The position numbers and the translations under genes were made by a program. A stretch of DNA of 34,198 nt, taken from the NCBI GenBank assembly GCA_964371305.1, contig CAYJLA010000011.1:1-34198 (forward strand), read 5' to 3'. The stretch is from CAYJLA01 sp964371305. GTDB taxonomy: Bacteria > Bacillota_I > Bacilli_A > RFN20 > CAG-826. Shown piece after piece: positions 24,378 to 32,020 of this stretch; position 1 is the first letter of the stretch; each line of letters opens with the position of its first letter. Under the pieces are notes generated by a model. That model worked only from the letters and a program-made list of their open reading frames with translations, was not told where the DNA came from and ran no database searches.

Positions 24378-25809
24378 AATATGTTTTTGCAAATAGCACA
24401 ACTTTTTTTGCTGGTTTGCCACATATAGCACAATTATCATTGAATGATGTTTGATTAAACGGCATGCAGCTTGCTTTAGCTGATGTAAGTTCTTTAACTT
24501 TATCTTCACATTCTTGGCATTCGCACCACATTGTTTTTGCATAACCACCATTATTTACAGTTATAATCAATTGTTCTAAACTATTAACTTCAATTGTATT
24601 TTCTTCTAGGTGTTGTAACGCTTTTGCATACATGTCGCTATGAATTTTCTTCATCAATGGTTCAAGTTTTGCTTCAAGTTCATTATCTGCGATAGTAATT
24701 TTTTCACCATTATGTCTCACCACTAGAGTTAATACACCATTTTCAATATCTCTTGGTCCAACCTCTAATCTAATTGGGACACCCTTCATTTCATATTCAG
24801 AAAACTTCCAACCTGGAGTCCTATTTGAAGAGTCTAATTTAACTCTAATACCAGCTTCTTTAAGTCTTCCATGTAATTCATTTACCTTTTTTACAACTTC
24901 AGGTTTTTTATCTTGTATTGGAATAATAACTACTTGTGTAGGTGCAATATATGGTGGTAAAGATAAACCATTATCATCGCCATGAACCATTATAACAGCA
25001 CCAATCAATCTTGTAGAGACGCCCCAACTTGTTTGGAAAGGGTTTTTAATAGAGTTATCCTTATCCTGGAATTTAACATCAAAGGCCTTAGAAAAGCCAT
25101 CTCCAAAATAATGCGTTGTTCCACTTTGAAGCGCTTTACCATCATGCATTAAAGCTTCAATAGCATAAGTCTCAACTGCACCAGCAAATTTTTCCTTTTC
25201 AGTTTTTCTACCAGTTACAAAAGGAATTGCTAATAAATTTTCTCCCATTTTGCTATATATATCGAGCATATGTAATGTTTCGTATTTTGCCTCTTCTTCA
25301 TTAGAGTGCATTGTATGACCTTCTTGCCATAAGAATTCACTTCCTCTTAAAAATGGGCGAGTTGTTTTTTCCCACCTAACAACTGAACACCATTGATTAT
25401 ATAACTTAGGTAAATCTCTATGAGAGTTAATAATTTTTGAATAATGCTCACAGAATAAAACTTCACTCGTAGGTCTTACAATTAATCTTTCTTCTAACTT
25501 TTCTTTTCCGCCTATAGTACAAATAAGTGTTTCAGGAGCAAATCCCTCTATATGTTCCTTCTCTTTATTCAATAAAGATTCAGGCATAACCATTGGCATA
25601 TACACATTTTCGTGCCCAGTCATCTTGAATTTATTATCTAAATAGTTTTGAATTTGTTCCCATATTGCATATCCATAAGGGCGATAGATTATAAAACCTT
25701 TAACGGATGAGTAATCCATTAACTCAGCTTTTTTACATACATCTGTATACCATTGAGCAAAATCTGTTGCTCTTGATGTAATCATTTCATTTTTTATTGT
25801 ATTGTTCAT
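24376..25809 (-). CDS. proS: Prolyl-tRNA synthetase, short (archaeal/eukaryotic-type) form
   Basis: Charges tRNA-Pro. 477 residues: a class II catalytic core with RPTSEVLFCEHYSKII, FLRGSEFLWQEGHT (motif 2) and SWGVSTRLIGAVIM (motif 3); then an anticodon-binding domain (about 280-380); then a C-terminal zinc-binding domain with CECQEC and CAICGKP ending in FAKTY. It lacks the inserted editing domain of the long bacterial ProS, so it is the form found in archaea, eukaryotes and some Firmicutes and Mollicutes. TAGGAG precedes the ATG, and the GGDEF-EAL-like gene ends 7 nt upstream. Confidence 0.96.
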   Translation of the reverse strand: MNNTIKNEMITSRATDFAQWYTDVCKKAELMDYSSVKGFIIYRPYGYAIWEQIQNYLDNKFKMTGHENVYMPMVMPESLLNKEKEHIEGFAPETLICTIGGKEKLEERLIVRPTSEVLFCEHYSKIINSHRDLPKLYNQWCSVVRWEKTTRPFLRGSEFLWQEGHTMHSNEEEAKYETLHMLDIYSKMGENLLAIPFVTGRKTEKEKFAGAVETYAIEALMHDGKALQSGTTHYFGDGFSKAFDVKFQDKDNSIKNPFQTSWGVSTRLIGAVIMVHGDDNGLSLPPYIAPTQVVIIPIQDKKPEVVKKVNELHGRLKEAGIRVKLDSSNRTPGWKFSEYEMKGVPIRLEVGPRDIENGVLTLVVRHNGEKITIADNELEAKLEPLMKKIHSDMYAKALQHLEENTIEVNSLEQLIITVNNGGYAKTMWCECQECEDKVKELTSAKASCMPFNQTSFNDNCAICGKPAKKVVLFAKTY

Positions 25810-25816
25810 AATACTC

Positions 25817-27559
25817 CTACTTTCTAATTGATTTTAACTTAATAATTTTCTTTGGATTCAATGGTAAGATCATTTCATCTGATTGCGAAATTGTTTCACT
25901 AGAAATATATTTTATTCCTGATAAAACTAATAATTCAATATTTTTCCATGTTTCTACTTCATCTGCTATTATAGGTTTTTCATATTTAAGCAATTTTTCA
26001 ACAATGGTTCTTACTTTGATAATATCATTATTATCAGTGTTTTTCGCTATATCCAATCCGCATTTTACAACAAAATAATCGAATAGTCCATACAGTCTGG
26101 GCGATAACGCAATTTGATGATCGCTTAATATAAGACCTATTTCATAACCTTTTTGCCTAAAAGATTCTAACAATGTTTCGATCTCTTCAACTGTCTTAGA
26201 ATCGTAAAATAACAAAGATTCATTAAAGAGAAGAACTAATCTAACTTCATCTATTACACTTAGATGAGATAAAATTCTCATCAGAGTGGTCTTTTCATCT
26301 AAATTAGTTGTATAAAATAATTTTGAATTCTTATCAATTTTAGCCTGTACAAATCGAGATATTACATTTCTTGTTATAGTAGATAAAAGTTCTTTATCTT
26401 CTTCAATTTTTGTAGCATATTCCTTTAATTCATATAAAGATGAGAAAAAAGTATCAAATGGTGTCACATTACCAAAGTAGCCAATCGATTTTGTCTTATC
26501 TATATCATATATACCTTTAAAAGTATATTTAAGTTTCTTATCACGGATAATTCTTTCAACTTCGGTATGATAAGTTTCATCATTACTGAGATTTATTCTC
26601 ATGCTTTTTTCATACCATAAATAAAGTTCATTATTATCAATTGAGGCATTAGCTACTCTTCTAGATTCATCTAAAATTTTATCAAAGTCATTAGGAAAGT
26701 ATTTATTTTCAACTAACCCTGCCCCTATTGAAATAACATTTGCTACACCTTGTATTGATAAATAAAGTTTCATGTCATTTAGCAATTTTCTAATAAATAC
26801 CATTTCTGCAGGCCTTGATGAAACCTTCAAATCAAAAATCGTAAGTTCTGTATTTGATACATCTAATAAATAGCGACTAGAAATCATTAGTGCTTCTAAC
26901 ATGATATTACGCAATGCAGCAAAATGTACTTGTGAAACAGTGTCTTCTTGTTTATTATTAGTTTTCTGAATTATTTTAAATGTTGTTGTAACACCCTTAA
27001 AAGGTGATGCATTCTTAAGCAGCGTGGTTATTTCATCTCTAGAAGACGATGTTCGATTAGAATTTCCTTTTTTTAACTTACTATTCGTTTTGAATAAATA
27101 ACTTTCAAGATATATCATTTTCTTTTCATGATTAACATCAGTGACATGAATTATTGAAGAAAAAGTTCTTCTTGCTTTCATAGTATAAACAGTTGTTTCA
27201 AAGAAACTCGAGACTTTAGAATTCTTTTCGAGCAATTTGTTTAACCAATTACTTAAATCATCTAACTGTTCTGTTGGAAACTGCACAAAAAATTCATCCA
27301 TAGTAATCTTTTTTACTTTTCTTAAATTAGATTTGTCAAAAAATCTTACTGTATTTACCGACTTATCAATTATGATAATACGAATAGAATTACTTTCTTC
27401 AGATATCGACAGCACATTGTCTTTATCACGCTTTATTGTTAAAAAAATAAAAAATATAGAACATAAGATGCATATAGTTAAAATTATTGAAACGGTAAAG
27501 AAAATTACGTTATCTGTTAAGCTTTGTGTTGATGTTAAGATAAAGTCATAAAATTGCAT
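25817..27559 (-). CDS. Degenerate GGDEF-EAL membrane protein
   Basis: A 580-residue protein with an N-terminal membrane helix (about 19-42), a possible PAS-like region (50-160), a GGDEF-like domain (about 170-318) and an EAL-like domain (about 335-575). Family traces include VISIGAGLV and the Ala/Asp-rich helix that ends diguanylate cyclase domains, then FDYFVVKCGLD (normally lKiD) and IADEVETWKNIELLVLSGIKY (normally AEGVET...lG). The GGDEF motif itself is absent and the E-x-L position reads YFGNVTP, so neither cyclase nor phosphodiesterase activity is expected; it may bind a nucleotide or a partner. The frame continues to 27619, but ATG 27559 lies 6 nt after a TATAAT and is preferred. Followed by proS after 7 nt. 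Confidence 0.65.
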   Translation of the reverse strand: MQFYDFILTSTQSLTDNVIFFTVSIILTICILCSIFFIFLTIKRDKDNVLSISEESNSIRIIIIDKSVNTVRFFDKSNLRKVKKITMDEFFVQFPTEQLDDLSNWLNKLLEKNSKVSSFFETTVYTMKARRTFSSIIHVTDVNHEKKMIYLESYLFKTNSKLKKGNSNRTSSSRDEITTLLKNASPFKGVTTTFKIIQKTNNKQEDTVSQVHFAALRNIMLEALMISSRYLLDVSNTELTIFDLKVSSRPAEMVFIRKLLNDMKLYLSIQGVANVISIGAGLVENKYFPNDFDKILDESRRVANASIDNNELYLWYEKSMRINLSNDETYHTEVERIIRDKKLKYTFKGIYDIDKTKSIGYFGNVTPFDTFFSSLYELKEYATKIEEDKELLSTITRNVISRFVQAKIDKNSKLFYTTNLDEKTTLMRILSHLSVIDEVRLVLLFNESLLFYDSKTVEEIETLLESFRQKGYEIGLILSDHQIALSPRLYGLFDYFVVKCGLDIAKNTDNNDIIKVRTIVEKLLKYEKPIIADEVETWKNIELLVLSGIKYISSETISQSDEMILPLNPKKIIKLKSIRK

Positions 27560-27565
27560 AAATTT

Positions 27566-27571
27566 ATTATA
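27566..27571 (-). promoter_or_regulatory. -10 element of the GGDEF-EAL-like/proS unit
   Basis: Minus-strand TATAAT ending 6 nt before the ATG at 27559; the -35 is weak (TTACAA at 27594-27589). No ribosome site. Confidence 0.55.
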
Positions 27572-27626
27572 TAATAAAAACATTTGTTTTGTAAGCACTA
27601 AGATGCCCATATGGCGCATAATTATA

Positions 27627-27655
27627 TTTAAATAATTGTATTTGAATTATATAAT
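27627..27655 (+). promoter_or_regulatory. Promoter of tRNA-Ser(CGA)
   Basis: TTTAAA (27627-27632), 17 nt spacer, TATAAT (27650-27655), about 9 nt before the mature tRNA. Its 21-nt core is identical to the acetyltransferase promoter at 22401-22421. Confidence 0.6.
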
Positions 27656-27664
27656 ATTACTGTT

Positions 27665-27753
27665 GGAGAAGTACCCAAGAGGCTGAAGGGACTAGTTTCG
27701 AAAACTAGCAGTAGGAAAACCTAGCGGGGGTTCAAATCCCCCCTTCTCCGCCA
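27665..27753 (+). tRNA. tRNA-Ser (anticodon CGA)
   Basis: Class II tRNA of 89 nt with a long variable arm and an encoded CCA. The acceptor stem is GGAGAAG/CTTCTCC, the anticodon arm CTAGT-TTCGAAA-ACTAG and the T arm GGGGGTTCAAATCCCCC. It reads UCG. Its 3' end is 5 nt from the convergent YitT stop, and no terminator is visible between them. Confidence 0.97.
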
Positions 27754-27758
27754 TAAAC

Positions 27759-28817
27759 TTACTTAATTGGTTTTATAAAGAATTTACCATAGACTTGCTT
27801 TAACATTGTTACATTTACAAAACTACTAGGATCTACTTCGCGAATTAAATTAACAACATATTTCATTTCAAATGATGAGATAACCATATAAATCATAATA
27901 CGATCTTCATTACTAAACGCACCTTTTGCTTGAACTATCGTTGCTCCGTGAGGAATATTTGATAAAAGAATTTCTTTTAAATTAGTGGCAGAAGTTATAA
28001 TTTGCAGCTGACACTTGCTATTTCTTGTATTAATTATATCTATCATAAAACTACAAACGAAGAAGAAAACTAAGGTTATAAACGCCAATCCGACCATTTG
28101 CGCAGCGGCTTCCATTTCATTCACTAATGTTGAATCATTCGTTGTTAAATTTATATAACTAAAAATAGTGAATAAAACGATGACACATGCATTTATACTC
28201 ATAGAATATTTACCAACGTTTACTGACTTTCTTAATGCAAAATAGAATGCCACCGCATCAGCTCCACCAGTTGAAAAATCAAATTTAAAAGCCATAGCGC
28301 TACCAAGACCTGTACAAACTCCAGCAAATAGTGCTCGCGTTAACAAACCAGCTTGTACATAGGTTCCATCAGCTTGTTTAACGGTTGCTCCTATAAATGC
28401 TGAAATATCGTTAACAAAATCGACATTAACAAAGTTTATCAAAAGAGATAATGTAAGTACATGAATTGCCGAAAAAATAGCAAATCTTGCGCCAATACCT
28501 TTAAATGACAAAATCATTATTGGAATATTTAAAGTAAAATATGCTACTGAGTAAATTATATCCTTAGTTGATTCATCAAAATTATTGGATCCAAAAATTT
28601 CAAATATAACAACTAGTATTTGAGATACACCCGAAACACCGCCACTAACGAAACTAGCCATTCCCTCAACGGCAGGAGATACAAAAGCTTTAAAACCAAA
28701 AGCCATTATAGTTGCAGATAATAAACAAACTAAAAGAATTAATGCATTTTGAACTATATCATTAAGTAATGGATGGTTTTTAAGATATTTAGTTGTAATT
28801 CGAGTAATTTTTTTCAT
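27759..28817 (-). CDS. YitT family membrane protein
   Basis: A 352-residue protein: a YitT-type membrane part with five or six helices (about 20-260), including AFVSPAVEGMASFVSGGVSGVSQ split over helix 1-2 and the conserved STGGADAVAFYF; then the C-terminal soluble DUF2179-like domain (about 265-352, LQIITSATNLKEILLSNIPHG and IREVDPSSFVNV). The function of the family is unresolved. The protein is longer than the roughly 290-residue norm because of an N-terminal extension and a loop insertion (about 145-155). The start lacks a clear ribosome site, and I see no convincing -10 near it. Confidence 0.87.
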   Translation of the reverse strand: MKKITRITTKYLKNHPLLNDIVQNALILLVCLLSATIMAFGFKAFVSPAVEGMASFVSGGVSGVSQILVVIFEIFGSNNFDESTKDIIYSVAYFTLNIPIMILSFKGIGARFAIFSAIHVLTLSLLINFVNVDFVNDISAFIGATVKQADGTYVQAGLLTRALFAGVCTGLGSAMAFKFDFSTGGADAVAFYFALRKSVNVGKYSMSINACVIVLFTIFSYINLTTNDSTLVNEMEAAAQMVGLAFITLVFFFVCSFMIDIINTRNSKCQLQIITSATNLKEILLSNIPHGATIVQAKGAFSNEDRIMIYMVISSFEMKYVVNLIREVDPSSFVNVTMLKQVYGKFFIKPIK

Positions 28818-29005
28818 AAATATTGTTTTTACAAGTAATAGAGTAATTTAATAATATATTATTATCAATGTTTTTTTAAAGGAAATATTAAAAGACATAA
28901 CTAACTCGAATTTTTGCTAAGAAAAATCAAAAAAAAGGTGCATAATTTTATATTTTCATTATAATATATTTTAGTGCCTATATATTTATGTTTTAATTAT
29001 GTGGG

Positions 29006-29020
29006 TTATCATGATAAAAT
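29006..29020 (+). promoter_or_regulatory. Extended -10 with overlapping palindrome
   Basis: TGA-TAAAAT (29012-29020) is a candidate extended -10 for the gene at 29055. The perfect 12-nt palindrome TTATCATGATAA (29006-29017) overlaps it and could be an operator. The rest of the 237-nt gap (28818-29054) is AT-rich with nothing else I can name. Confidence 0.4.
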
Positions 29021-29054
29021 AATTACAATTGTTAATTATAATGGAGGCTAAACT

Positions 29055-29810
29055 ATGAGTTTATTAAAAGTTATTGGTTCATTCTTTGTAAGATTATGGA
29101 CTTGGATTAAAGAAACGGCTTGGGTACAACCACTTCTTATTGTTGGCGCAATTTTTGCCATCATATTTTCAATCCCTTCAATTACAAGTTGGATCGAAGA
29201 TATGCAATCTAGTGTTTCAGACACAGAAGCATATTTTGCAAAATTCGAACAAACAATGGAAGGTGGAACTGATAGTAAAGCTGATAAATTAATTGATGAT
29301 ATTGATCAATCAAATTCTGTCGTTTCTTCACTTGGTTCTAAATTCTTTGTTACATTTTATGACTCAACAAACGATTCATCAGAAAGTGCATATCTCGGTT
29401 TTGAAACTCTAGAAGCTAACTGGAACAAGACATATGATCCAACCGATAACAACCCATTCAAATTATTTACTATTATGACAAATGAAGAAACAACTCAAAC
29501 TACTAAGGATGAAACTGCATTCGCTCAATTCCTTGATCGTAACGGAAATTTCTTTGAAGAAGCTGCTGAAGCAGGCAGAAATACTGATTATTTCCTAAAT
29601 AAACAAATTACTGAAACTGACTTAGAAAAACTCGAATCAGTTGATCCAACACAATTTATTACTCCAACTATCTTATTAGTTGAGTTCAATGATGAGATTG
29701 ATAGTTATGAAATTACAGAAGTTATGTTCTCAGTTGGCGGCGAGACCGATTATGACAAAGCTCAATTATTATTAGAGTGCTGGAATAAAGAAGGACAATT
29801 CGATATCTAA
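29055..29810 (+). CDS. Membrane-anchored protein, possibly a thioredoxin fold without CxxC
   Basis: A 251-residue protein with one membrane helix (about 24-42, PLLIVGAIFAIIFSIPSI), so it is probably anchored with the remainder outside. I do not recognise a family. The strand SKFFVTFYDSTNDSSESAY and the later ITPTILLVEF recall the first strand and the cis-Pro strand of thioredoxin folds, but where a CxxC would stand there are only Ser, Asp and Asn. The extracellular part is strongly acidic. GGAGG lies 8 nt before the ATG and a terminator follows the stop, so it is a single-gene unit. The fold assignment is tentative. Confidence 0.6.
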   Translation: MSLLKVIGSFFVRLWTWIKETAWVQPLLIVGAIFAIIFSIPSITSWIEDMQSSVSDTEAYFAKFEQTMEGGTDSKADKLIDDIDQSNSVVSSLGSKFFVTFYDSTNDSSESAYLGFETLEANWNKTYDPTDNNPFKLFTIMTNEETTQTTKDETAFAQFLDRNGNFFEEAAEAGRNTDYFLNKQITETDLEKLESVDPTQFITPTILLVEFNDEIDSYEITEVMFSVGGETDYDKAQLLLECWNKEGQFDI

Positions 29811-29831
29811 AAAGGCTTATGGGCCTTTTTT
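29809..29831 (+). terminator. Terminator of the anchored-protein gene
   Basis: AAAAAGGC / GCCTTTTT with a 6-nt loop, starting in the stop codon and ending in a T-run. Confidence 0.85.
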
Positions 29832-29847
29832 CGTTCATTAGGTAATT

Positions 29848-30453
29848 ATGATAACAAAAGCTCTTGATAAATTTAATATAGAAACATTTTCTCAAACAGA
29901 CAGTGTATTTAATAATGTCATATTTACAGCTGATAAAGTTGGTATTCAGATGATAGTTAACAATGAAGAACTCGTCAATTCTAATGCAATCTACACTAAG
30001 CAAAATGACATAGTCTTAGGAACTAAACATAATGATAACTTAGTTATATGTTTTGTTAATTCTCCTCTAAATATAAAGGGTATTATTAATTTGTCAAAAA
30101 ATGACTCTATTTCAGAACAATTAGAAAACATACTTAAGGAGCTATGCGAAAATGAAAACATAGTTCTAAGCGATATTGATTTTTATTTCGCCCCTTCTAT
30201 TACTTTTTCATACAATCATTTAACTATTAATGAGGTTAAGCAGCTTCATGACAATGACTTGCTCGAATCCGTTAAGAAAACTGATGGAGTTTATTTCTTT
30301 GATGAAGTAGTTTGTAATATTATCATTTTAAGAAATTTAGGTGTTAACATTGAACATATCTTTGTTGACTCGCACTCAACATTTGAAGAAGACTTTTTAC
30401 ACTCAAAAAAAGCTGGAGCAGTTGAAGATTATAATATAACAATCATTAAATAA
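29848..30453 (+). CDS. Degenerate YfiH/laccase-domain protein
   Basis: A 201-residue protein that follows the YfiH (Cu-oxidase_4, LACC1-like) pattern from strand to strand but with the metal site gone. NDIVLGTKHNDNLVICFV stands for the TADC..vlla..g....AH strand, SPLNIKGIINLSKN for HAGWRGT, FYFAPSITFSYNHL for GPcIGpCCYEVG, GVYFFDEVVCNIIILRNLGV for the HfDL-N--QL--aGv helix, and IEHIFVDSHSTFEEDFLHSKKAGA for the final C-T-----FFS-RR-g segment. The zinc ligands (His, Cys, His) read S/N, F/S and F here. Family members oxidise or phosphorolyse purine nucleosides; this one should not. It has only a weak ribosome site (AGG), is about 50 residues shorter than usual, and overlaps convergent rsmD by 8 nt. 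Confidence 0.55.
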   Translation: MITKALDKFNIETFSQTDSVFNNVIFTADKVGIQMIVNNEELVNSNAIYTKQNDIVLGTKHNDNLVICFVNSPLNIKGIINLSKNDSISEQLENILKELCENENIVLSDIDFYFAPSITFSYNHLTINEVKQLHDNDLLESVKKTDGVYFFDEVVCNIIILRNLGVNIEHIFVDSHSTFEEDFLHSKKAGAVEDYNITIIK

Positions 30454-30991
30454 GACTTGTTTTAAAAACAGTAATTATGTTTTTTCCGTATTTCAATTCC
30501 TTTTGCTTATGTATTTTTTGACAATGAATACTTAATGGTTTGTCACTTTCTACATATAAAATTGCACCGTCTTTTAATATATTTGATTCACATATGTTAT
30601 TTAAAATATCATCATAGTTGAGATTATATGGTGGATCAATATACACAATATCGAATTGCATGAAATTATTTTGCAAAAATAAATCATAGCTTATATTATT
30701 TGTAATTATGCGATCGATATTCAATTTATTTAAATTATTTAATATCTGCTTGTATGCATGTTTATTTAATTCTACCAAATACACATTGTTAGCTCCTCGA
30801 GAATGGGCTTCAATAGCAAACACACCACTTCCGGAAAATAAATCTAAGAATGCACTATCAATGATACTATTACCTATAGATGAGAAAACCGCTTCTCTGA
30901 TTCTTTCTTTTGTAGGTCTAGTAATATTTAATGGAGGTGATTCAATCAATCTACGTCGGAACTTACCAGATATTATTCTAAGTTGTTGCAT
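30446..30991 (-). CDS. rsmD: 16S rRNA (guanine966-N2)-methyltransferase
   Basis: Methylates G966 of 16S rRNA with S-adenosylmethionine. 181 residues. RIISGKFRRRLIESP and RPTKERIREAVFSSI are the RsmD N-terminus, DLFSGSGVFAIEA (50-62) is the SAM-binding motif I, and DPPY (119-122) is the N-methyltransferase catalytic motif. AGAGGTG precedes the ATG. The YlbF-like gene overlaps its start by 19 nt; the same neighbours (ylbF...ylbH) occur in Bacillus. Confidence 0.95.
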   Translation of the reverse strand: MQQLRIISGKFRRRLIESPPLNITRPTKERIREAVFSSIGNSIIDSAFLDLFSGSGVFAIEAHSRGANNVYLVELNKHAYKQILNNLNKLNIDRIITNNISYDLFLQNNFMQFDIVYIDPPYNLNYDDILNNICESNILKDGAILYVESDKPLSIHCQKIHKQKELKYGKNIITVFKTSLI

Positions 30992-31332
30992 AATTTAACA
31001 CCTCTAAAGTTTAAAAATATTTCTTTATTTAAGTCGCTTGTTATCTTTTGCAGTTCTTTATATGCAAGATTATATTCTTGTACTAATGGATGAGTATCTA
31101 TTTGTAATTTAATCTCATACAGTTGTTTTTCACATAACTTTTTTCGTTCTTCATCATTAAATCTAATAGCACTGTTATAGTCTTCTAATATATTGTTTTT
31201 AGCGCTTGCTAAAGCCAATAATTGAGCATCCATATACAACTGCTCATCAAGCACATTAAGCCTTTTAAAATCTTCACTTGAACGAATTAATGCATTTAAT
31301 TCTTCTATTAATGTACTTAAGTGGCTATCCAT
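30973..31332 (-). CDS. YlbF-like protein
   Basis: A 119-residue, almost wholly helical protein. LIRSSEDFKRL, the spaced helices and the THPLVQEYNLAYKELQ segment match the YlbF/YmcA family. In Bacillus these proteins form the Y-complex with YaaT that helps RNase Y process mRNA. Position directly before rsmD, as in Bacillus, supports the call. The ATG lies 6 nt after an extended -10 and has no ribosome site. RNase J, another RNA-decay enzyme, lies about 700 nt away. Confidence 0.75.
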   Translation of the reverse strand: MDSHLSTLIEELNALIRSSEDFKRLNVLDEQLYMDAQLLALASAKNNILEDYNSAIRFNDEERKKLCEKQLYEIKLQIDTHPLVQEYNLAYKELQKITSDLNKEIFLNFRGVKLCNNLE

Positions 31333-31338
31333 GTCTTA

Positions 31339-31347
31339 ATTATAGCA
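31339..31347 (-). promoter_or_regulatory. Extended -10 promoter of the ylbF-rsmD unit
   Basis: Minus strand TGC-TATAAT ending 6 nt before the ATG at 31332. The -35 is poor, as is common with extended -10 elements. Confidence 0.65.
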
Positions 31348-31362
31348 GTTATTATGTGTATA

Positions 31363-31371
31363 TGTTATACT
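31363..31371 (+). promoter_or_regulatory. Extended -10 promoter of def
   Basis: TGT-TATACT ending 6 nt before the def ATG at 31378. It mirrors the element of the opposite gene; both fit in the 45 nt between the two start codons. Confidence 0.65.
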
Positions 31372-31377
31372 AATTCT

Positions 31378-31926
31378 ATGAATATAAAAGTCATTAAAGA
31401 ACCTAATAACATCTTAAGTAAGAGAGCGAAATTAGTAGAAATTCCGCTAAGTGAAGAAGATAGAAATATGGCATTCGAGATGCGTAAGTACATAATCAAT
31501 TCTCAAGATGCAGAATACTTAGAAAAACATCCAAGCTTAAGGCCTGGTATTGGACTTGCTGCTCCACAAATAGGTCAATCAAAACGAATCATTTGTATAT
31601 ACTTACCCAATGCAGATGGAATTACCGATTTATTATTAGCAAACCCGATTATAACTAAAGAATCTGTAAAGAAAAGCTACTTGCCATCTGGTGAGGGTTG
31701 CTTGTCAGTCGATAGACAAGTGGAAGGTTTGGTTTTTAGGAGTAAAGCTATTACTGTAAAAGCATACGATATCATCAATGATGTTGATATTGAATTTTCA
31801 GCAGACGGTCTTCTTTCTATCGCACTACAACATGAAATTGATCATCTTAATGGCACTTTATTTTTCCAAAGAATTAATAAGGATAATCCCTTTTTAGTAA
31901 TTGATAACGTTGAAGTTTGTAACTAG
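31378..31926 (+). CDS. def: Peptide deformylase
   Basis: Removes the formyl group from N-terminal Met of new proteins. 182 residues. All three motifs are intact: GIGLAAPQIG (57-66), EGCLS with metal ligand C108, and QHEIDHLNG with H152, E153 and H156. An upstream in-frame GTG (31321) would add a hydrophobic stretch encoded within the promoter and the opposite gene, so ATG 31378 is used; its MNIKVIKEPN opening is normal for the family. No ribosome site; leaderless start predicted. Confidence 0.95.
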   Translation: MNIKVIKEPNNILSKRAKLVEIPLSEEDRNMAFEMRKYIINSQDAEYLEKHPSLRPGIGLAAPQIGQSKRIICIYLPNADGITDLLLANPIITKESVKKSYLPSGEGCLSVDRQVEGLVFRSKAITVKAYDIINDVDIEFSADGLLSIALQHEIDHLNGTLFFQRINKDNPFLVIDNVEVCN

Positions 31927-31948
31927 ATAAAAATTAAATGGACATTTC

Positions 31949-31977
31949 TTGTCTTAGGAATAATAATTAATTATAAT
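31949..31977 (+). promoter_or_regulatory. Promoter of the RNase J gene
   Basis: TTGTCT (31949-31954), exactly 17 nt spacer, TATAAT (31972-31977). The leader is about 37 nt with AAGGAG before the ATG. Confidence 0.7.
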
Positions 31978-32020
31978 TAATTGTTAAATATATAGTAAAA
32001 ATTTATTAAGGAGTTTTTTT

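Noticed and set aside
28818..29005. Riboswitch or small RNA in the gap between the YitT gene and the gene at 29055
   Set aside because: The region is AT-rich with no GC-containing stems, known aptamer pattern or terminator that I can identify.
31962..31980. AATTAATTATAATTAATT palindrome as an operator before the RNase J gene
   Set aside because: It is made only of A and T and contains the -10 hexamer; such palindromes are expected by chance here.
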